64,000 nucleotides of DNA from Rodentibacter caecimuris (GTDB lineage: Bacteria; Pseudomonadota; Gammaproteobacteria; Enterobacterales; Pasteurellaceae), in NCBI RefSeq assembly GCF_001019715.1, contig NZ_BBXJ01000001.1, positions 186,001-250,000 of the forward strand, read 5' to 3'. Below are positions 48,900 through 57,741 of the stretch, one piece after another (position 1 is the first letter of the stretch; each line of letters opens with the position of its first letter). Below the pieces are notes generated by a model, which worked only from the letters and a program-made list of their open reading frames with translations, did no database searches and was not told the origin of the DNA. The position numbers were made by a program, and so were the translations under genes.

Positions 48900-49614
48900 T
48901 TCCCCGCCCTAATTTTTTCTGCATATATTTGCTTAACCACTCCGAAGCAAGCAATGAAATTAATGAAAGGATAATGGCGAATACACATAAACGGGCTGCT
49001 TGCGCCTCTGCTCCTGGCGTTTGAATAAAAGAGTACATGGCAAGAGGAATGGTTTGGGTCTCACCTGCAATATTAGAGACAAAAGTAATGGTCGCACCAA
49101 ACTCCCCTAATGAACGGGCGAAACCTAATATTAATCCGGCTAATACTCCCGGTAGTGAAAGGGGAAAAGTGATCGAAAAAAATACACGCCATGGAGAAGC
49201 CCCCAAAGTTTGCGCCGCCTGTTCAAACCGAACATCAATACTTTCAAGGGAAAGACGAATCGCCCGAACGACTAAAGGAAAAGCCACCACCGCCGAAGCA
49301 AGTACCGCCCCTTTCCAACTAAACCCAAAAGATAACCCAAACCATTGATATAGATACTGTCCGATAAATCCATTTCGCCCCATTGCTACCAACAATACAT
49401 ACCCAATGACAACCGGCGGTAACACTAAAGGTAAATGAATAATGCCACTCACTAAGGACTTACCATAAAAATTTTTACGCGCCAACAACCATGCTACAAA
49501 GATCGCAAGGGGTAAGCTCCAACACATGGCACTAAATGCCACACTTAAGCTCAAGCGAATTGCATCCGTTTCTAACGGACTAAGGTTAAATAGGGAAAGA
49601 AATTGAGTGAGCAA
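48886..49614 (-). CDS. modB: Molybdate ABC transporter permease
   Basis: 242 residues from a TTG at 49614, with AAGGATAGGCAG in front. No ATG or GTG fits nearby. Five to six membrane helices, with the permease EAA loop in [21 protein letters not shown] and the oxyanion-type feature [12 protein letters not shown]. It lies between modA (39-base gap) and modC (overlap). Confidence 0.94.
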   Translation of the reverse strand: MLTQFLSLFNLSPLETDAIRLSLSVAFSAMCWSLPLAIFVAWLLARKNFYGKSLVSGIIHLPLVLPPVVIGYVLLVAMGRNGFIGQYLYQWFGLSFGFSWKGAVLASAVVAFPLVVRAIRLSLESIDVRFEQAAQTLGASPWRVFFSITFPLSLPGVLAGLILGFARSLGEFGATITFVSNIAGETQTIPLAMYSFIQTPGAEAQAARLCVFAIILSLISLLASEWLSKYMQKKLGRGNVAN

Positions 49615-49653
49615 ACTGCCTATCCTTATAACATTAATATCTTGCTTAACATT

Positions 49654-50460
49654 TTAACAAAAGGGGAAAAAACTTACCCTTTCTTTAGTTTGATTTATTT
49701 CACGGAAAAAACCGTAGCTTTCCAGCACATTTTTCGCTGCTTCAGAATTGAGATATGTTAAGAAATCACGGGAATCCGAATGATCATGGCCTTTCAAAAT
49801 CGCCATAGGATAAACCACCGGTTTATAACTCTCTAATGGAAATATCCCTACAGTTTTCACCTTTTGGCTCACTTTCGCATCTGTGCTATACACAATACCA
49901 TAAGGCGTTTCAGCTCTTTCAACTAACGCTAACGCACCACGCACATCTTTAGCCCGAGCCAAGCGAGCTTTCACTTTATCCCACAGATTTAATTTGATTA
50001 AAGCTTCTTCCGCATATTGCCCTGCAGGAACATGTGCCGGATCCCCCACTGATAAATAACTATCTTTTAATGCTTCAATCCACTCGCCTTTAGCAATATC
50101 AATCTTTTCGATCGCACTTTTTGTCGGAGCAATCAAGACCAATTTATTTCCCGCCAATACTTTTTCCGACTCTTTCACCGTTAAATCCTTCTCAGAAAGA
50201 TATTTCATCCATTTATTACTGGCTGAAATAAAAATATCTGCCGGAGCGCCTTCTTCCACTTGTTTTGCTAAGGTTGAAGAGGAAGCAAAAGAAAATACCA
50301 CTTCATTTTTAGGGTTTTGTTTCGCATAATCTGCTGCGACCTGCTGTAACGCATCCGTCATTGAGGCTGCGGCAAACACGGTAACTTTCGCCGAAGCAGC
50401 CAAAGAAAGGCCAAAACCGAAAATAAAAAGTGCGATTGAAATTTGAGTTGATTTTTTCAT
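49654..50460 (-). CDS. modA: Molybdate-binding periplasmic protein
   Basis: 268 residues from the second of two adjacent ATGs (50460), which has better spacing from AGGAG. A signal peptide (KKSTQISIALFIFGFGLSLAASA) precedes the mature start KVTVFAAASMTDALQQVA. The oxyanion-binding serines are in AAASMTD and FASSSTLAKQVEEGAPADIFISAS. DVRGALALVERAETPYGIVY is typical. The C-terminal REINQTKERVSFFPFC tail is slightly longer than usual. Confidence 0.95.
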   Translation of the reverse strand: MKKSTQISIALFIFGFGLSLAASAKVTVFAAASMTDALQQVAADYAKQNPKNEVVFSFASSSTLAKQVEEGAPADIFISASNKWMKYLSEKDLTVKESEKVLAGNKLVLIAPTKSAIEKIDIAKGEWIEALKDSYLSVGDPAHVPAGQYAEEALIKLNLWDKVKARLARAKDVRGALALVERAETPYGIVYSTDAKVSQKVKTVGIFPLESYKPVVYPMAILKGHDHSDSRDFLTYLNSEAAKNVLESYGFFREINQTKERVSFFPFC

Positions 50461-50481
50461 CATTTCTCCTATGTCAAATAA

Positions 50482-50505
50482 CGTTATTTACTTTATTATA
50501 TATCG
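50482..50505. promoter_or_regulatory. ModE box at the modA promoter
   Basis: CGTTATTTA, six bases, TATATATCG, a 9-6-9 palindrome matching the known ModE operator layout CGTTATATT-N6-TACATAACG. It lies 21 bases before modA and should repress mod when molybdate is plentiful. Confidence 0.75.
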
Positions 50506-50534
50506 AAATAAAGAATAGCGATACGTAAAAATGT

Positions 50535-50558
50535 GGTTTTATCATAAAATATATAACG
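50535..50558. promoter_or_regulatory. Second, weaker ModE box near modE
   Basis: GGTTTTATC, six bases, TATATAACG. The right half is perfect and the left matches 6 of 9 positions. It lies 24 bases before the modE ATG and suggests autoregulation. Confidence 0.45.
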
Positions 50559-50582
50559 CTCTATTGTTATGAAGGAATCCCT

Positions 50583-51350
50583 ATGAAAAATACTGAAATT
50601 TTACTCACAATAAAACTGCAACAAATGCTCTTTATTGATCCCAAGCGGGTTCGCTTACTCAAAGAAATTCAACAATGCGGTTCAATTAATCAAGCGGCAA
50701 AAAATGCGAAAGTCAGTTACAAAAGTGCGTGGGACCATCTTGAAGCAATGAATAAGCTCAGCCCCTCCCCTTTACTGAAACGCAATACGGGAGGAAAAAA
50801 TGGCGGCGGTACAAGTTTAACAAGCTATGCAGAACGTTTACTGCAACTTTACGATCTACTAGAGAAAACCCAAGAGCATGCCTTCAAAATTTTGCAAGAT
50901 GAATCCGTACCGCTTGATAGTCTGCTTACCGCCACTGCACGTTTTTCCTTACAAAGTAGTGCACGGAATCAACTCTTTGGCAAGGTTGCACGCCAACGAA
51001 TGATGGATACCCGCTGTATTGTTGATGTAAACGTAGAGGGATTGCCAATCCCCTTACAAGTATCAATTACCACAAAAAGTGCTTCACGTTTAAAATTAAT
51101 GACAGAAAAAGAAGTGATGCTGATGTGTAAAGCACCTTGGGTGAAAATGACGAAACAGCCTTTGGAAAATCAGGCAAATCAATTTCCCGTTAACATAAAA
51201 TCAATCAATGAAGAGGAAGCTATTTTAGTTTTTGATGATAGCGGAATGGAATTTTGTGCAACAATCACCCAACCAAACCAATGGAAAATTGATCAACAAA
51301 TTTGGTTGCATATCGATCCGGAACAAATTATTTTGGCGACATTAGAATAA
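50583..51350 (+). CDS. modE: Molybdate-dependent transcription regulator
   Basis: 255 residues. An N-terminal winged helix of LysR-like type (about 20-115: LLKEIQQCGSINQAAKNAKVSYKSAWDHLEAMN) is followed by two Mop domains. The first Mop opens with SARNQLFGKVARQ near residue 120, and the second covers about 195-255. Binds DNA when loaded with molybdate. Divergent from modABC, with two ModE-like boxes between. Confidence 0.96.
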   Translation: MKNTEILLTIKLQQMLFIDPKRVRLLKEIQQCGSINQAAKNAKVSYKSAWDHLEAMNKLSPSPLLKRNTGGKNGGGTSLTSYAERLLQLYDLLEKTQEHAFKILQDESVPLDSLLTATARFSLQSSARNQLFGKVARQRMMDTRCIVDVNVEGLPIPLQVSITTKSASRLKLMTEKEVMLMCKAPWVKMTKQPLENQANQFPVNIKSINEEEAILVFDDSGMEFCATITQPNQWKIDQQIWLHIDPEQIILATLE

Positions 51351-51363
51351 GCTCTAGTGAGAA

Positions 51364-51386
51364 AAACGGCTGAATATCAGCCGTTT
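51364..51386. terminator. Terminator between modE and the DUF1266 gene
   Basis: AAACGGCTGA, ATA, TCAGCCGTTT followed by GTTTTTTTT. A strong 10-bp stem between convergent genes. Confidence 0.85.
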
Positions 51387-51392
51387 GTTTTT

Positions 51393-52400
51393 TTAGTTTT
51401 CCCCTACCGGAAGTGAATCGAAATAAGCTCTTAATTCATCCAGCGATGTGCCGGCAAGAGGACTATGCTGCTGGGAGAGATATTGAGAAACCGCATAAAC
51501 ACGTTCTTTTAACATATTATACGCAAAACTTGGTTTTGCATTTTCTAACCAATCTAAGTAACTAACCAGATAGGAATATCCCAACTCTTGCCAGTTTGCA
51601 TAGTTTGCAGCCGTAAACGCTGCTACGTTACGCGAAATAGCACGTAACTCTTCCGCTTCAATGTAACCAGCAACATAGCTATGACGAGCTACCCAGATAG
51701 TGCGAACCAAATCAAAACCAGAAACGTTGATTTTTTCAGCGTCCATATCTTTATTGTCAAAGCCCAGTTCAACAATAGATTGAATTAAATCCTCAGCATT
51801 CGAATAAGCCATTAATGACATTTCCGCTCCCTCCACTGCACCATCCCATAGAGCTGCAATCTGTTCCCTTGCCTCTTCCGAACTGTTAATATCCCAAGAA
51901 TTCGAAAGTGAAGATTTTACCGTTGATTCTGCTTCGTTATAAATCCCATAGAAATCGTTCAGAGCGAAAGAATCACCATATTGCACGCTCAGTTCACGGC
52001 GATGAAGCGGATTATTTTTTAATTCTGCTAAAGACTCTTTGTCATCATGTAAAATCAATGAACTTTCATAAAAACCATCAATTAAAAATGCATATTTTTC
52101 TTCGTCATTTTGTAATGGAGCTTTGGGTTCCAGTAGGATCAATAAACCAAAAAACGGTTCACCTACACTCTGATTAGCGGACTGAAAAACCACCCAGCCC
52201 GTAAACATTTTTACTAAACCATAGATCACCAAAACACTACTTAAGATCCATAAAATCCATTTATTTTCAATGGAAGAAAAATAGTTTAAAAACTCGTTAA
52301 TAATTAAACCTCCACCAATCACAACGGAAACTAATCCCTTTAGTAGTGAAGCTGTCCCTTTTTTTAAATCCTGAAATTTTAATTTTTTAGCGATACTCAT
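51393..52400 (-). CDS. DUF1266 domain protein with two membrane helices
   Basis: 335 residues from the ATG at 52400 behind GAGGAAATT. The N-terminal anchor has two helices (LLKGLVSVVIGGGLIINEF and WILWILSSVLVIYGLVKMF). The soluble part (about 145-330) matches DUF1266: WDINSSEEAREQIAALWDG, FDLVRTIWVARHSYVAGYI and YANWQELGYSYLVSYLDW. E. coli relatives (YbeR, YbeU types) have no known function. The DNA is AT-rich. It heads a small patch of accessory genes. Confidence 0.8.
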   Translation of the reverse strand: MSIAKKLKFQDLKKGTASLLKGLVSVVIGGGLIINEFLNYFSSIENKWILWILSSVLVIYGLVKMFTGWVVFQSANQSVGEPFFGLLILLEPKAPLQNDEEKYAFLIDGFYESSLILHDDKESLAELKNNPLHRRELSVQYGDSFALNDFYGIYNEAESTVKSSLSNSWDINSSEEAREQIAALWDGAVEGAEMSLMAYSNAEDLIQSIVELGFDNKDMDAEKINVSGFDLVRTIWVARHSYVAGYIEAEELRAISRNVAAFTAANYANWQELGYSYLVSYLDWLENAKPSFAYNMLKERVYAVSQYLSQQHSPLAGTSLDELRAYFDSLPVGEN

Positions 52401-52515
52401 AATTTCCTCATTTAATTGATAGTAAACAAAAAACCTCAAAAATTATACGAAACAAAATAAAGTATTTCTAGTGTGATTGAAGTATTTATAAAAAATAATA
52501 ATGACCTATCCTTAA

Positions 52516-52923
52516 TCACCCTCCAAATCGTTTTTTTAGACTACGCATAGCAGAATCTACAACCTCTTCATGTTTATCATTCGCTAATTTTTCTAAAATA
52601 TGCTTAGGACATTTTGCATTAATTGCTACCCTCATACGTACGGTATAATCTTTATCATTTGATAGTAATTCAAAGGTTTCAAGTAAAATTCGGCGTTTTT
52701 CAGCCACCATACATCGAACATCAGAATCTTTACTATATGCTAATTTTGCTAATACCGCAGGAGAAACTAAATATTGAACAACGATATATTCCAAATCAGG
52801 GTATTTTTCAATAACATCCAGCCAAATCTGCTCATCTTCAACTCTTGGGAAATAAGGAGAACCCATTTCTTCATCCAAAACCATCTTAAACTCTTCTGCT
52901 GTTTCTATTATTATTATTCTCAT
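52516..52923 (-). CDS. Small HEAT-like repeat protein
   Basis: 135 residues from the ATG at 52923 (AAGGAAA upstream). Helical repeats of HEAT type appear in the second half: AVLAKLAYSKDSDVRCMVAEK, ETFELLSNDKDYTVRMRVAIN and KHILEKLANDKHEEVVDSAM. The N-terminus (ETAEEFKMVLDEEMGSPYF) is unassigned. Such proteins often serve as binding scaffolds, and some act as immunity proteins. No partner toxin is evident. Function unknown. Confidence 0.7.
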   Translation of the reverse strand: MRIIIIETAEEFKMVLDEEMGSPYFPRVEDEQIWLDVIEKYPDLEYIVVQYLVSPAVLAKLAYSKDSDVRCMVAEKRRILLETFELLSNDKDYTVRMRVAINAKCPKHILEKLANDKHEEVVDSAMRSLKKRFGG

Positions 52924-53089
52924 CAATGTTTTCCTTTTTGTTTACAAAATTATTAATATTAATAATTACACTCTTTCATCAATTTAACTCTAAACCCTTA
53001 TTAGTCGTATAAATTAATTCTTAGGCAAAATTTATATAAAAAATAGCCTCACGGCTCCCAAGAAAAAGTAGATAAAATGAAAAAAACAA

Positions 53090-53466
53090 TCAAAACAAAA
53101 TAAGCACATCAAAAATAAAATAACTTTCTGAACCATTAAAGTATTTTCTTAATATCGCTTTTCGTAATTTAGGATAAAGCACATACCACTGAATATAAAA
53201 ACCGAAAGTAGCAAAAATAGTCAAAATAAATGCAGAGAAGGGATTAAAAATGCAGCGCCACCAAAACCAACTAGAGATAAAATGAAAATAAAAAGACTAC
53301 CTAAAGGAAAGCTTAGTGTAAAAAGCACTAGTGCATAACCAATATAATATTCTCCGATAAATAATGGTTCTCCACTTAAATGAGCATGCTCAATGGCACG
53401 ATATAGTAAAAATATAATGACTACACACCAACAAAATAAAGGAAAATAAGAGAATATCTTTTTTAG
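53090..53466 (-). pseudogene. Frameshifted remnant of a small membrane protein gene
   Basis: Two reading frames continue one another. The first (53463-53221) reads KKIFSYFPLFCWCVVIIF, through GEPLFIGEYYIGYALVLF, to SLVGFGGAAFLIPS. The second (from about 53230 to 53090, shifted by -1) reads AFILTIFATFGFYIQWYVLYP to FIFDVLILF. No ATG, GTG or TTG precedes the first: the codon before AAA-AAG is CTA, just after the torD stop. Loss of start and a frameshift together mark it as dead. About 120 residues, three to four membrane helices, family not recognised. 52924-53089 holds nothing else. Confidence 0.7.
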
Positions 53467-54041
53467 TCTATATCACCATATCTGTTATGTTCCTCTAACT
53501 CATCCGCCATTGCAGCCAAAATTTCTCGCGTTAAATACGCTAAAGAGCGATAAAACGGTAAGGTAGCATAGGTTTCTATTTGAGTTAAAAATTTCGCTGC
53601 ACAAGGCAATAAGAAAGCTTCAAATAGGGTTCGTTGCGCAGAAATGGAATCAACATTATCTTCTAACCAAGAAGCCGTTAGCAAAAGTAACGCAAAATGA
53701 TCCGCACTTTCCAGTTCCGGCATACTGCGCTCATCACGAAAAGCGATAAAATCCGCTAAATCAATATCATAAGCTGAAATCGCTGTGGCAACATGACCTT
53801 CTGTACCAAACAATTTTTGATATTCTTGATTTAACAAGGTGAGATCGATTTTTAACTGAAGATTATCTAACGCAGCTTGACTTTCTTTATCCGCATCTAA
53901 TGCCCACACTTGGTTTAAGCCTTTTTGTTGCAACCAATCAAAAACACCGGCAAGCACCGGATCTGTCGGAGCACGATAAAATAAGTTGCCGAATAAACGG
54001 CTAATTAAAGAAAAATTATTTAGTGTTTTTTCTGTAGTCAT
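53463..54041 (-). CDS. TorD/DmsD-family molybdoenzyme chaperone
   Basis: 192 residues, all helical. The pattern LISRLFGNLFYRAPTD at the start, LNQEYQKLFGTEGHVATAISAYDID near 75-100 and LLPCAAKFLTQIETYATLPFYRSLA fits the TorD/DmsD family. These proteins hold the twin-arginine leader of molybdenum enzymes and help insert the cofactor. No client reductase gene is in the window, though modABC is 3 kb away. Its ATG overlaps the oxidoreductase stop by 4 bases. Confidence 0.82.
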   Translation of the reverse strand: MTTEKTLNNFSLISRLFGNLFYRAPTDPVLAGVFDWLQQKGLNQVWALDADKESQAALDNLQLKIDLTLLNQEYQKLFGTEGHVATAISAYDIDLADFIAFRDERSMPELESADHFALLLLTASWLEDNVDSISAQRTLFEAFLLPCAAKFLTQIETYATLPFYRSLAYLTREILAAMADELEEHNRYGDID

Positions 54042-54649
54042 ACTGCTTTTCCATTTAAAAGTGCGGTTAATTTTTCCAATGTTTTTTGCTCAACAACATC
54101 AAGCATTGTACGACGTGCTTCATCATCAATTAAATGAATATCACCAAATAGCTCATAGGTTACCTTTTCAATACCGCAATAATTAAATAAACCGTTCACT
54201 AAACAATGATCCAAGGATTTATCAATACCAAATTCTTTATACTTATCAACATTGCTACCAAGTGTGATGAATTGCTGCATTTGTTTCCCTTTAAGCAAAC
54301 CAACGGATTCTCCATTTTCTGTTTTGTAAGCAAAACCATGACTTAATACCCGATCCAGATAACCTTTTAAAAGCGCTGGAAATCCCATCCACCAAAGGGG
54401 ATAAACAAGCGTAATTAAATCGGCTTGGCGAATAAGATCGTGTTCATATTTGACTTCCTCGGGAATGATGCCGCTATTCACTGCTTGTAATTCTTCAAAA
54501 GAGATTATCGGATTAAAATCCATGGTATAGAGATTACGGAATTGGGTTTCTACCCCAAGCATTTGACTGGTTTTCGCCACACAATCCGCCACTGCACGCC
54601 CAAAGCTACCTTTAGAATTAGGATGCGCAAAAATAATAAGATGATTCAT
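54038..54649 (-). CDS. Flavodoxin-like NAD(P)H oxidoreductase
   Basis: 203 residues. A flavodoxin-fold quinone reductase of the NQO1/MdaB/KefF group. It begins LIIFAHPNSKGSFGRAVAD and has the FMN/FAD-contact phrase YPLWWMGFPALLKGYLDRVLS in the middle. FITLGSNVDKYKEFG forms the second cofactor loop. Four-base ATGA overlaps at both ends tie it to nfeD upstream and torD downstream. The physiological acceptor is not known. Confidence 0.85.
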   Translation of the reverse strand: MNHLIIFAHPNSKGSFGRAVADCVAKTSQMLGVETQFRNLYTMDFNPIISFEELQAVNSGIIPEEVKYEHDLIRQADLITLVYPLWWMGFPALLKGYLDRVLSHGFAYKTENGESVGLLKGKQMQQFITLGSNVDKYKEFGIDKSLDHCLVNGLFNYCGIEKVTYELFGDIHLIDDEARRTMLDVVEQKTLEKLTALLNGKAV

Positions 54650-55104
54650 TCTGTTATTACCTTTTCCACAATAAGCGTGATACCCTCTACACGCACCACT
54701 TTGACAAGATCATTCACCATAAGACGTTCCCCTTGAATGCGCCAAGTCGTATCGTCAAATGCCCCTCTGCCAATACCGTTTGCCGCAATTTCCCGCACGG
54801 TTCCCTGTTTACCGAGCATAGCGTGATCCCTTTGATTTAATGTACTTTGAGCCTGATCCCGATTGTCTTTATTATATTGATAGCGCCACCAAATCACCGA
54901 CAAAATACACGCCAAAACCGCATAAAAAATTGCCAATCCTGTTAAGGCAAAATTCGGAAAAATAAATTGCACAAGTGCAGTCACTAAAGCGGCCAATCCC
55001 CACCAAAGCAAAAACACACCAGGGATGATCACTTCAGCAATCAGTAAAACAAAACCGAGTACCAACCAATGCCATAATGACCACGAGGTTAACCATTCTG
55101 TCAT
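54646..55104 (-). CDS. NfeD-family membrane protein (YbbJ type)
   Basis: 152 residues. Three membrane helices (WHWLVLGFVLLIAEVIIPGVFLLWWGLAALVTALVQF, with breaks at glycines, then LAIFYAVLACILSVIWW). A C-terminal OB fold follows: GKQGTVREIAANGIGRGAF to LMVNDLVKVVRVEGITLIV. NfeD proteins pair with SPFH proteins, here QmcA just upstream. Probable job: assisting membrane microdomain organisation. A 4-base overlap with the oxidoreductase gene follows. Confidence 0.88.
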   Translation of the reverse strand: MTEWLTSWSLWHWLVLGFVLLIAEVIIPGVFLLWWGLAALVTALVQFIFPNFALTGLAIFYAVLACILSVIWWRYQYNKDNRDQAQSTLNQRDHAMLGKQGTVREIAANGIGRGAFDDTTWRIQGERLMVNDLVKVVRVEGITLIVEKVITE

Positions 55105-55123
55105 ATTGCCTCCTTTGATAGAA

Positions 55124-55151
55124 AAAGTGCGGTCAATTTTAACCGCACTTT
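55124..55151 (-). terminator. Uptake-sequence hairpin between qmcA and nfeD
   Basis: ACCGCACTTT/AAAGTGCGGT stem. Read leftward it ends in TTTTTC, so it looks like an intrinsic terminator inside the operon. It may reduce expression of nfeD and the genes behind it. Confidence 0.6.
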
Positions 55152-55168
55152 GAAAAAATTAAATGCCT

Positions 55169-56083
55169 TTAGGCTTTGTTATCGCCTTTTAATAATTCTG
55201 CAATACCTGCCACAGAACCAATTAAGTTGCCCGCCTCTAATGGCATTAATACCACCTTGCTATTTTTTGAACCGCCAATTTCTTTTAGTGCTTCCGTGTA
55301 TTTTTGGGCAATGAAGTAATTGATTGCTTTCGTATCACCACTTGCGATGGCTTCAGATACCATTTGTGTTGCTTTCGCTTCCGCCTCTGCCGCACGCTCA
55401 CGGGCTTCCGCTTGCAAGAAAGCTTCTTGGCGTTCCCCTTCGGCTTTTAAAATACGTGCTTGTTTTTCCCCTTCCGCACGTAAAATTTCCGCTTGTCGAA
55501 TCCCCTCTGCTTCCAATACTTCCGCACGTTTATTACGTTCAGCTTTCATTTGAGCATTCATAGAATCAATCAATTCACGTGGCGGACGAACATCACGAAT
55601 TTCAATACGGGTTACTTTGATCCCCCACGGATTCGTTGCTTCATCAACAATAGCGAGCAAACGGCTATTAATAGAATCACGTTGCGATAACATTTCGTCC
55701 AACTCCATCGATCCGAGTACAGTACGAATATTCGTCATGGTTAAATTAATAATCGCCTGTTCAAGATGATTAACCTCATAAGCTGCGCTGCGTGCATCAA
55801 TCACTTGAACAAAACATACCGCATCAATGGCAACATTAGCGTTATCTTTAGAAATAACCTCTTGTGATGGAATATCTAATACTTGTTCCATCATATTAAT
55901 TTTGCGACCGACACGATCCACAAAAGGCACAACGATATTTAAACCGGGCATTAATGTTCGCGTGTAGCGCCCAAAACGTTCAATCGTCCAGTTATATCCC
56001 TGTGGAACAGTTTTAATAGTTGAAAATAAAATAACAATAATGAGTACAAGAAACACTAATGTTGCTAGGGTTAATCCATCCAT
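55169..56083 (-). CDS. qmcA: SPFH/stomatin-family membrane protein QmcA
   Basis: 304 residues. One N-terminal helix ([18 protein letters not shown]) and the SPFH domain ([24 protein letters not shown] onward). A long charged coiled coil follows, rich in [25 protein letters not shown] type repeats (about 190-245). Assembles into large rings or cages in the inner membrane, sometimes bound to FtsH. Followed by its partner nfeD. Confidence 0.92.
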   Translation of the reverse strand: MDGLTLATLVFLVLIIVILFSTIKTVPQGYNWTIERFGRYTRTLMPGLNIVVPFVDRVGRKINMMEQVLDIPSQEVISKDNANVAIDAVCFVQVIDARSAAYEVNHLEQAIINLTMTNIRTVLGSMELDEMLSQRDSINSRLLAIVDEATNPWGIKVTRIEIRDVRPPRELIDSMNAQMKAERNKRAEVLEAEGIRQAEILRAEGEKQARILKAEGERQEAFLQAEARERAAEAEAKATQMVSEAIASGDTKAINYFIAQKYTEALKEIGGSKNSKVVLMPLEAGNLIGSVAGIAELLKGDNKA

Positions 56084-56204
56084 TCTGACGTCCTCTATTC
56101 GGTTTTAAACGAAAAAAGTCTATCAAATTAGACCACACTTTGTATAGCGAAATATAAGGAATATGGCAGTTTTGTTTTTTATCGGCAATACAGGTAAAAA
56201 ACAA

Positions 56205-56226
56205 AAAGCGGGCTTTCGCCCGCTTT
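56205..56226 (-). terminator. Terminator after sstT
   Basis: AAAGCGGGC, TTTC, GCCCGCTTT. A 9-bp GC-rich stem directly behind the sstT stop. Confidence 0.8.
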
Positions 56227-56238
56227 AACATCAGTGAG

Positions 56239-57483
56239 TTATGCGTTGTTTTTTCGTTCTTCTTCCATACATACCGCAGCGGTAAATAAAACGTCGGTTG
56301 ATGAATTCAGCGCGGTTTCAGTTGAATCTTGCAAAATACCGATCACAAAACCGACACCAATCATTTGCGCCGCCACATCGTCAGAAATACCAAATAAGCT
56401 ACAAGCTAACGGGATCAGTAATAATGAACCGCCGGCAACCCCTGAAGCGCCGCAAGCGCAAAGTGCAGCAACCACACTTAATACCACGGCGCTGATAAAG
56501 GATACTTCTATACCAAGCGTATATACAGCCGCTAAAGTTAATACCGTAATGGTAATCGCTGCCCCCGCCATATTAATGTTTGCACCAAGCGGAATCGCGA
56601 CGGAATAGGTTTCTTCATCAAGATTTAAACGTTTTGCCAAATTGATATTCACCGGAATATTTGCCGCTGAGCTACGGGTGAAAAATGCGGTTACACCACT
56701 TTCACGCACACAAGTCCAAACTAATGGATACGGATTTTGGCGAGTTTTCCAATAAACTAAAATAGGATTAAGCACAAATGCAGTAAAGAGCATGACACCA
56801 ATTAAGACGGCTAATAAATGGAAATAACCACTTAAGGCCTTTAAGCCTTTATCAGATAAGGTTTCCGCCACTAAACCAAATACCCCCAGAGGTGCAAATG
56901 AAATAATGACGTGGACGATTTTAGAGATACCTTCTGCAAAATCCGCTACCACTTGTTTTGTTACCTCAGAGGCATAACGAAGTGCTAACCCCAAACCGAT
57001 AGACCAAGCCAATACACCAATAAAGTTTGCTTTAAAGATCGCATTGAGTGGATTATCCACGACATTAAGCACTAAAGTTAATAATACTTGGGAGACCGAT
57101 TGTGGCGCAGAAGTAACATCTTCTTTCACTGATAATGCCACTTCCGAAGGAAAAAGCATACTGGCAATCACTGCGGCGAATGCAGCTAAGAAAGTGCCTA
57201 AAAGGTAAAGCACAATAATTTCTTTCATATTGCTTTTCGAACCGACTTTTTTATTGGCTAACGCCGCCATAACAAGGAAGAAAATTAAAATCGGTGCGAC
57301 CGCACGTAGTGCTTTAACAAAAATCTGTCCCAATATTCCAACACTTGCTGCCAGTTCAAATCCTAATGTTTGTTCAATACTTGGGTTCACTAGTGCAACA
57401 AGGATTCCGAGTACAAGACCAACTGCAATTCGCTTTACCAAATTGCCTTGAAAAAGAAAATAAAATAAACGTGATACATTCAT
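56239..57483 (-). CDS. sstT: Serine/threonine:sodium symporter
   Basis: 414 residues. Same superfamily as TcyP but a distinct branch: [19 protein letters not shown] at the start, [20 protein letters not shown] near residue 60, and the signature [20 protein letters not shown] near 270 followed by [18 protein letters not shown]. Matches SstT length and signature. ATG at 57483, divergent from the UmuD-like gene. The 57484-57670 gap holds no other gene. Confidence 0.94.
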   Translation of the reverse strand: MNVSRLFYFLFQGNLVKRIAVGLVLGILVALVNPSIEQTLGFELAASVGILGQIFVKALRAVAPILIFFLVMAALANKKVGSKSNMKEIIVLYLLGTFLAAFAAVIASMLFPSEVALSVKEDVTSAPQSVSQVLLTLVLNVVDNPLNAIFKANFIGVLAWSIGLGLALRYASEVTKQVVADFAEGISKIVHVIISFAPLGVFGLVAETLSDKGLKALSGYFHLLAVLIGVMLFTAFVLNPILVYWKTRQNPYPLVWTCVRESGVTAFFTRSSAANIPVNINLAKRLNLDEETYSVAIPLGANINMAGAAITITVLTLAAVYTLGIEVSFISAVVLSVVAALCACGASGVAGGSLLLIPLACSLFGISDDVAAQMIGVGFVIGILQDSTETALNSSTDVLFTAAVCMEEERKNNA

Positions 57484-57671
57484 AATAAAGCTTAAATAAA
57501 ATTAAGGTTAAACTTCAGATCATTACTGATCCCCATAGGCTAGCTAAAGATAACTTAAATTTCTTCTAAAAGAAATGTTTTCTTACTCTTTTATGACACT
57601 TTAACCGTTTTCAAATATTCACTATATTTTTTCTAACATTTTGCTTTATAGAAAATTTTTCCATTCCCACA

Positions 57672-57701
57672 TTGACAGACTGTATGTAATAACAGTATAT
57701 T
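57672..57701 (+). promoter_or_regulatory. SOS promoter with LexA box in the spacer
   Basis: -35 TTGACA (57672-57677) and -10 TATATT (57696-57701), 18 bases apart. The LexA box CTGTATGTAATAACAG (57680-57695) fills the spacer and fits CTG-N10-CAG exactly. A second, one-mismatch box CTGTATAAATAACCAC lies at 57707-57722. LexA bound here would block RNA polymerase. Confidence 0.85.
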
Positions 57702-57741
57702 AATAACTGTATAAATAACCACTCAATTCAAAGGAAACAAG

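Noticed and set aside
53041-53466. Two separate small membrane ORFs instead of one pseudogene
   Set aside because: The first lacks any start codon, and the second continues the hydrophobic pattern of the first across a one-base shift, so one broken gene explains both.
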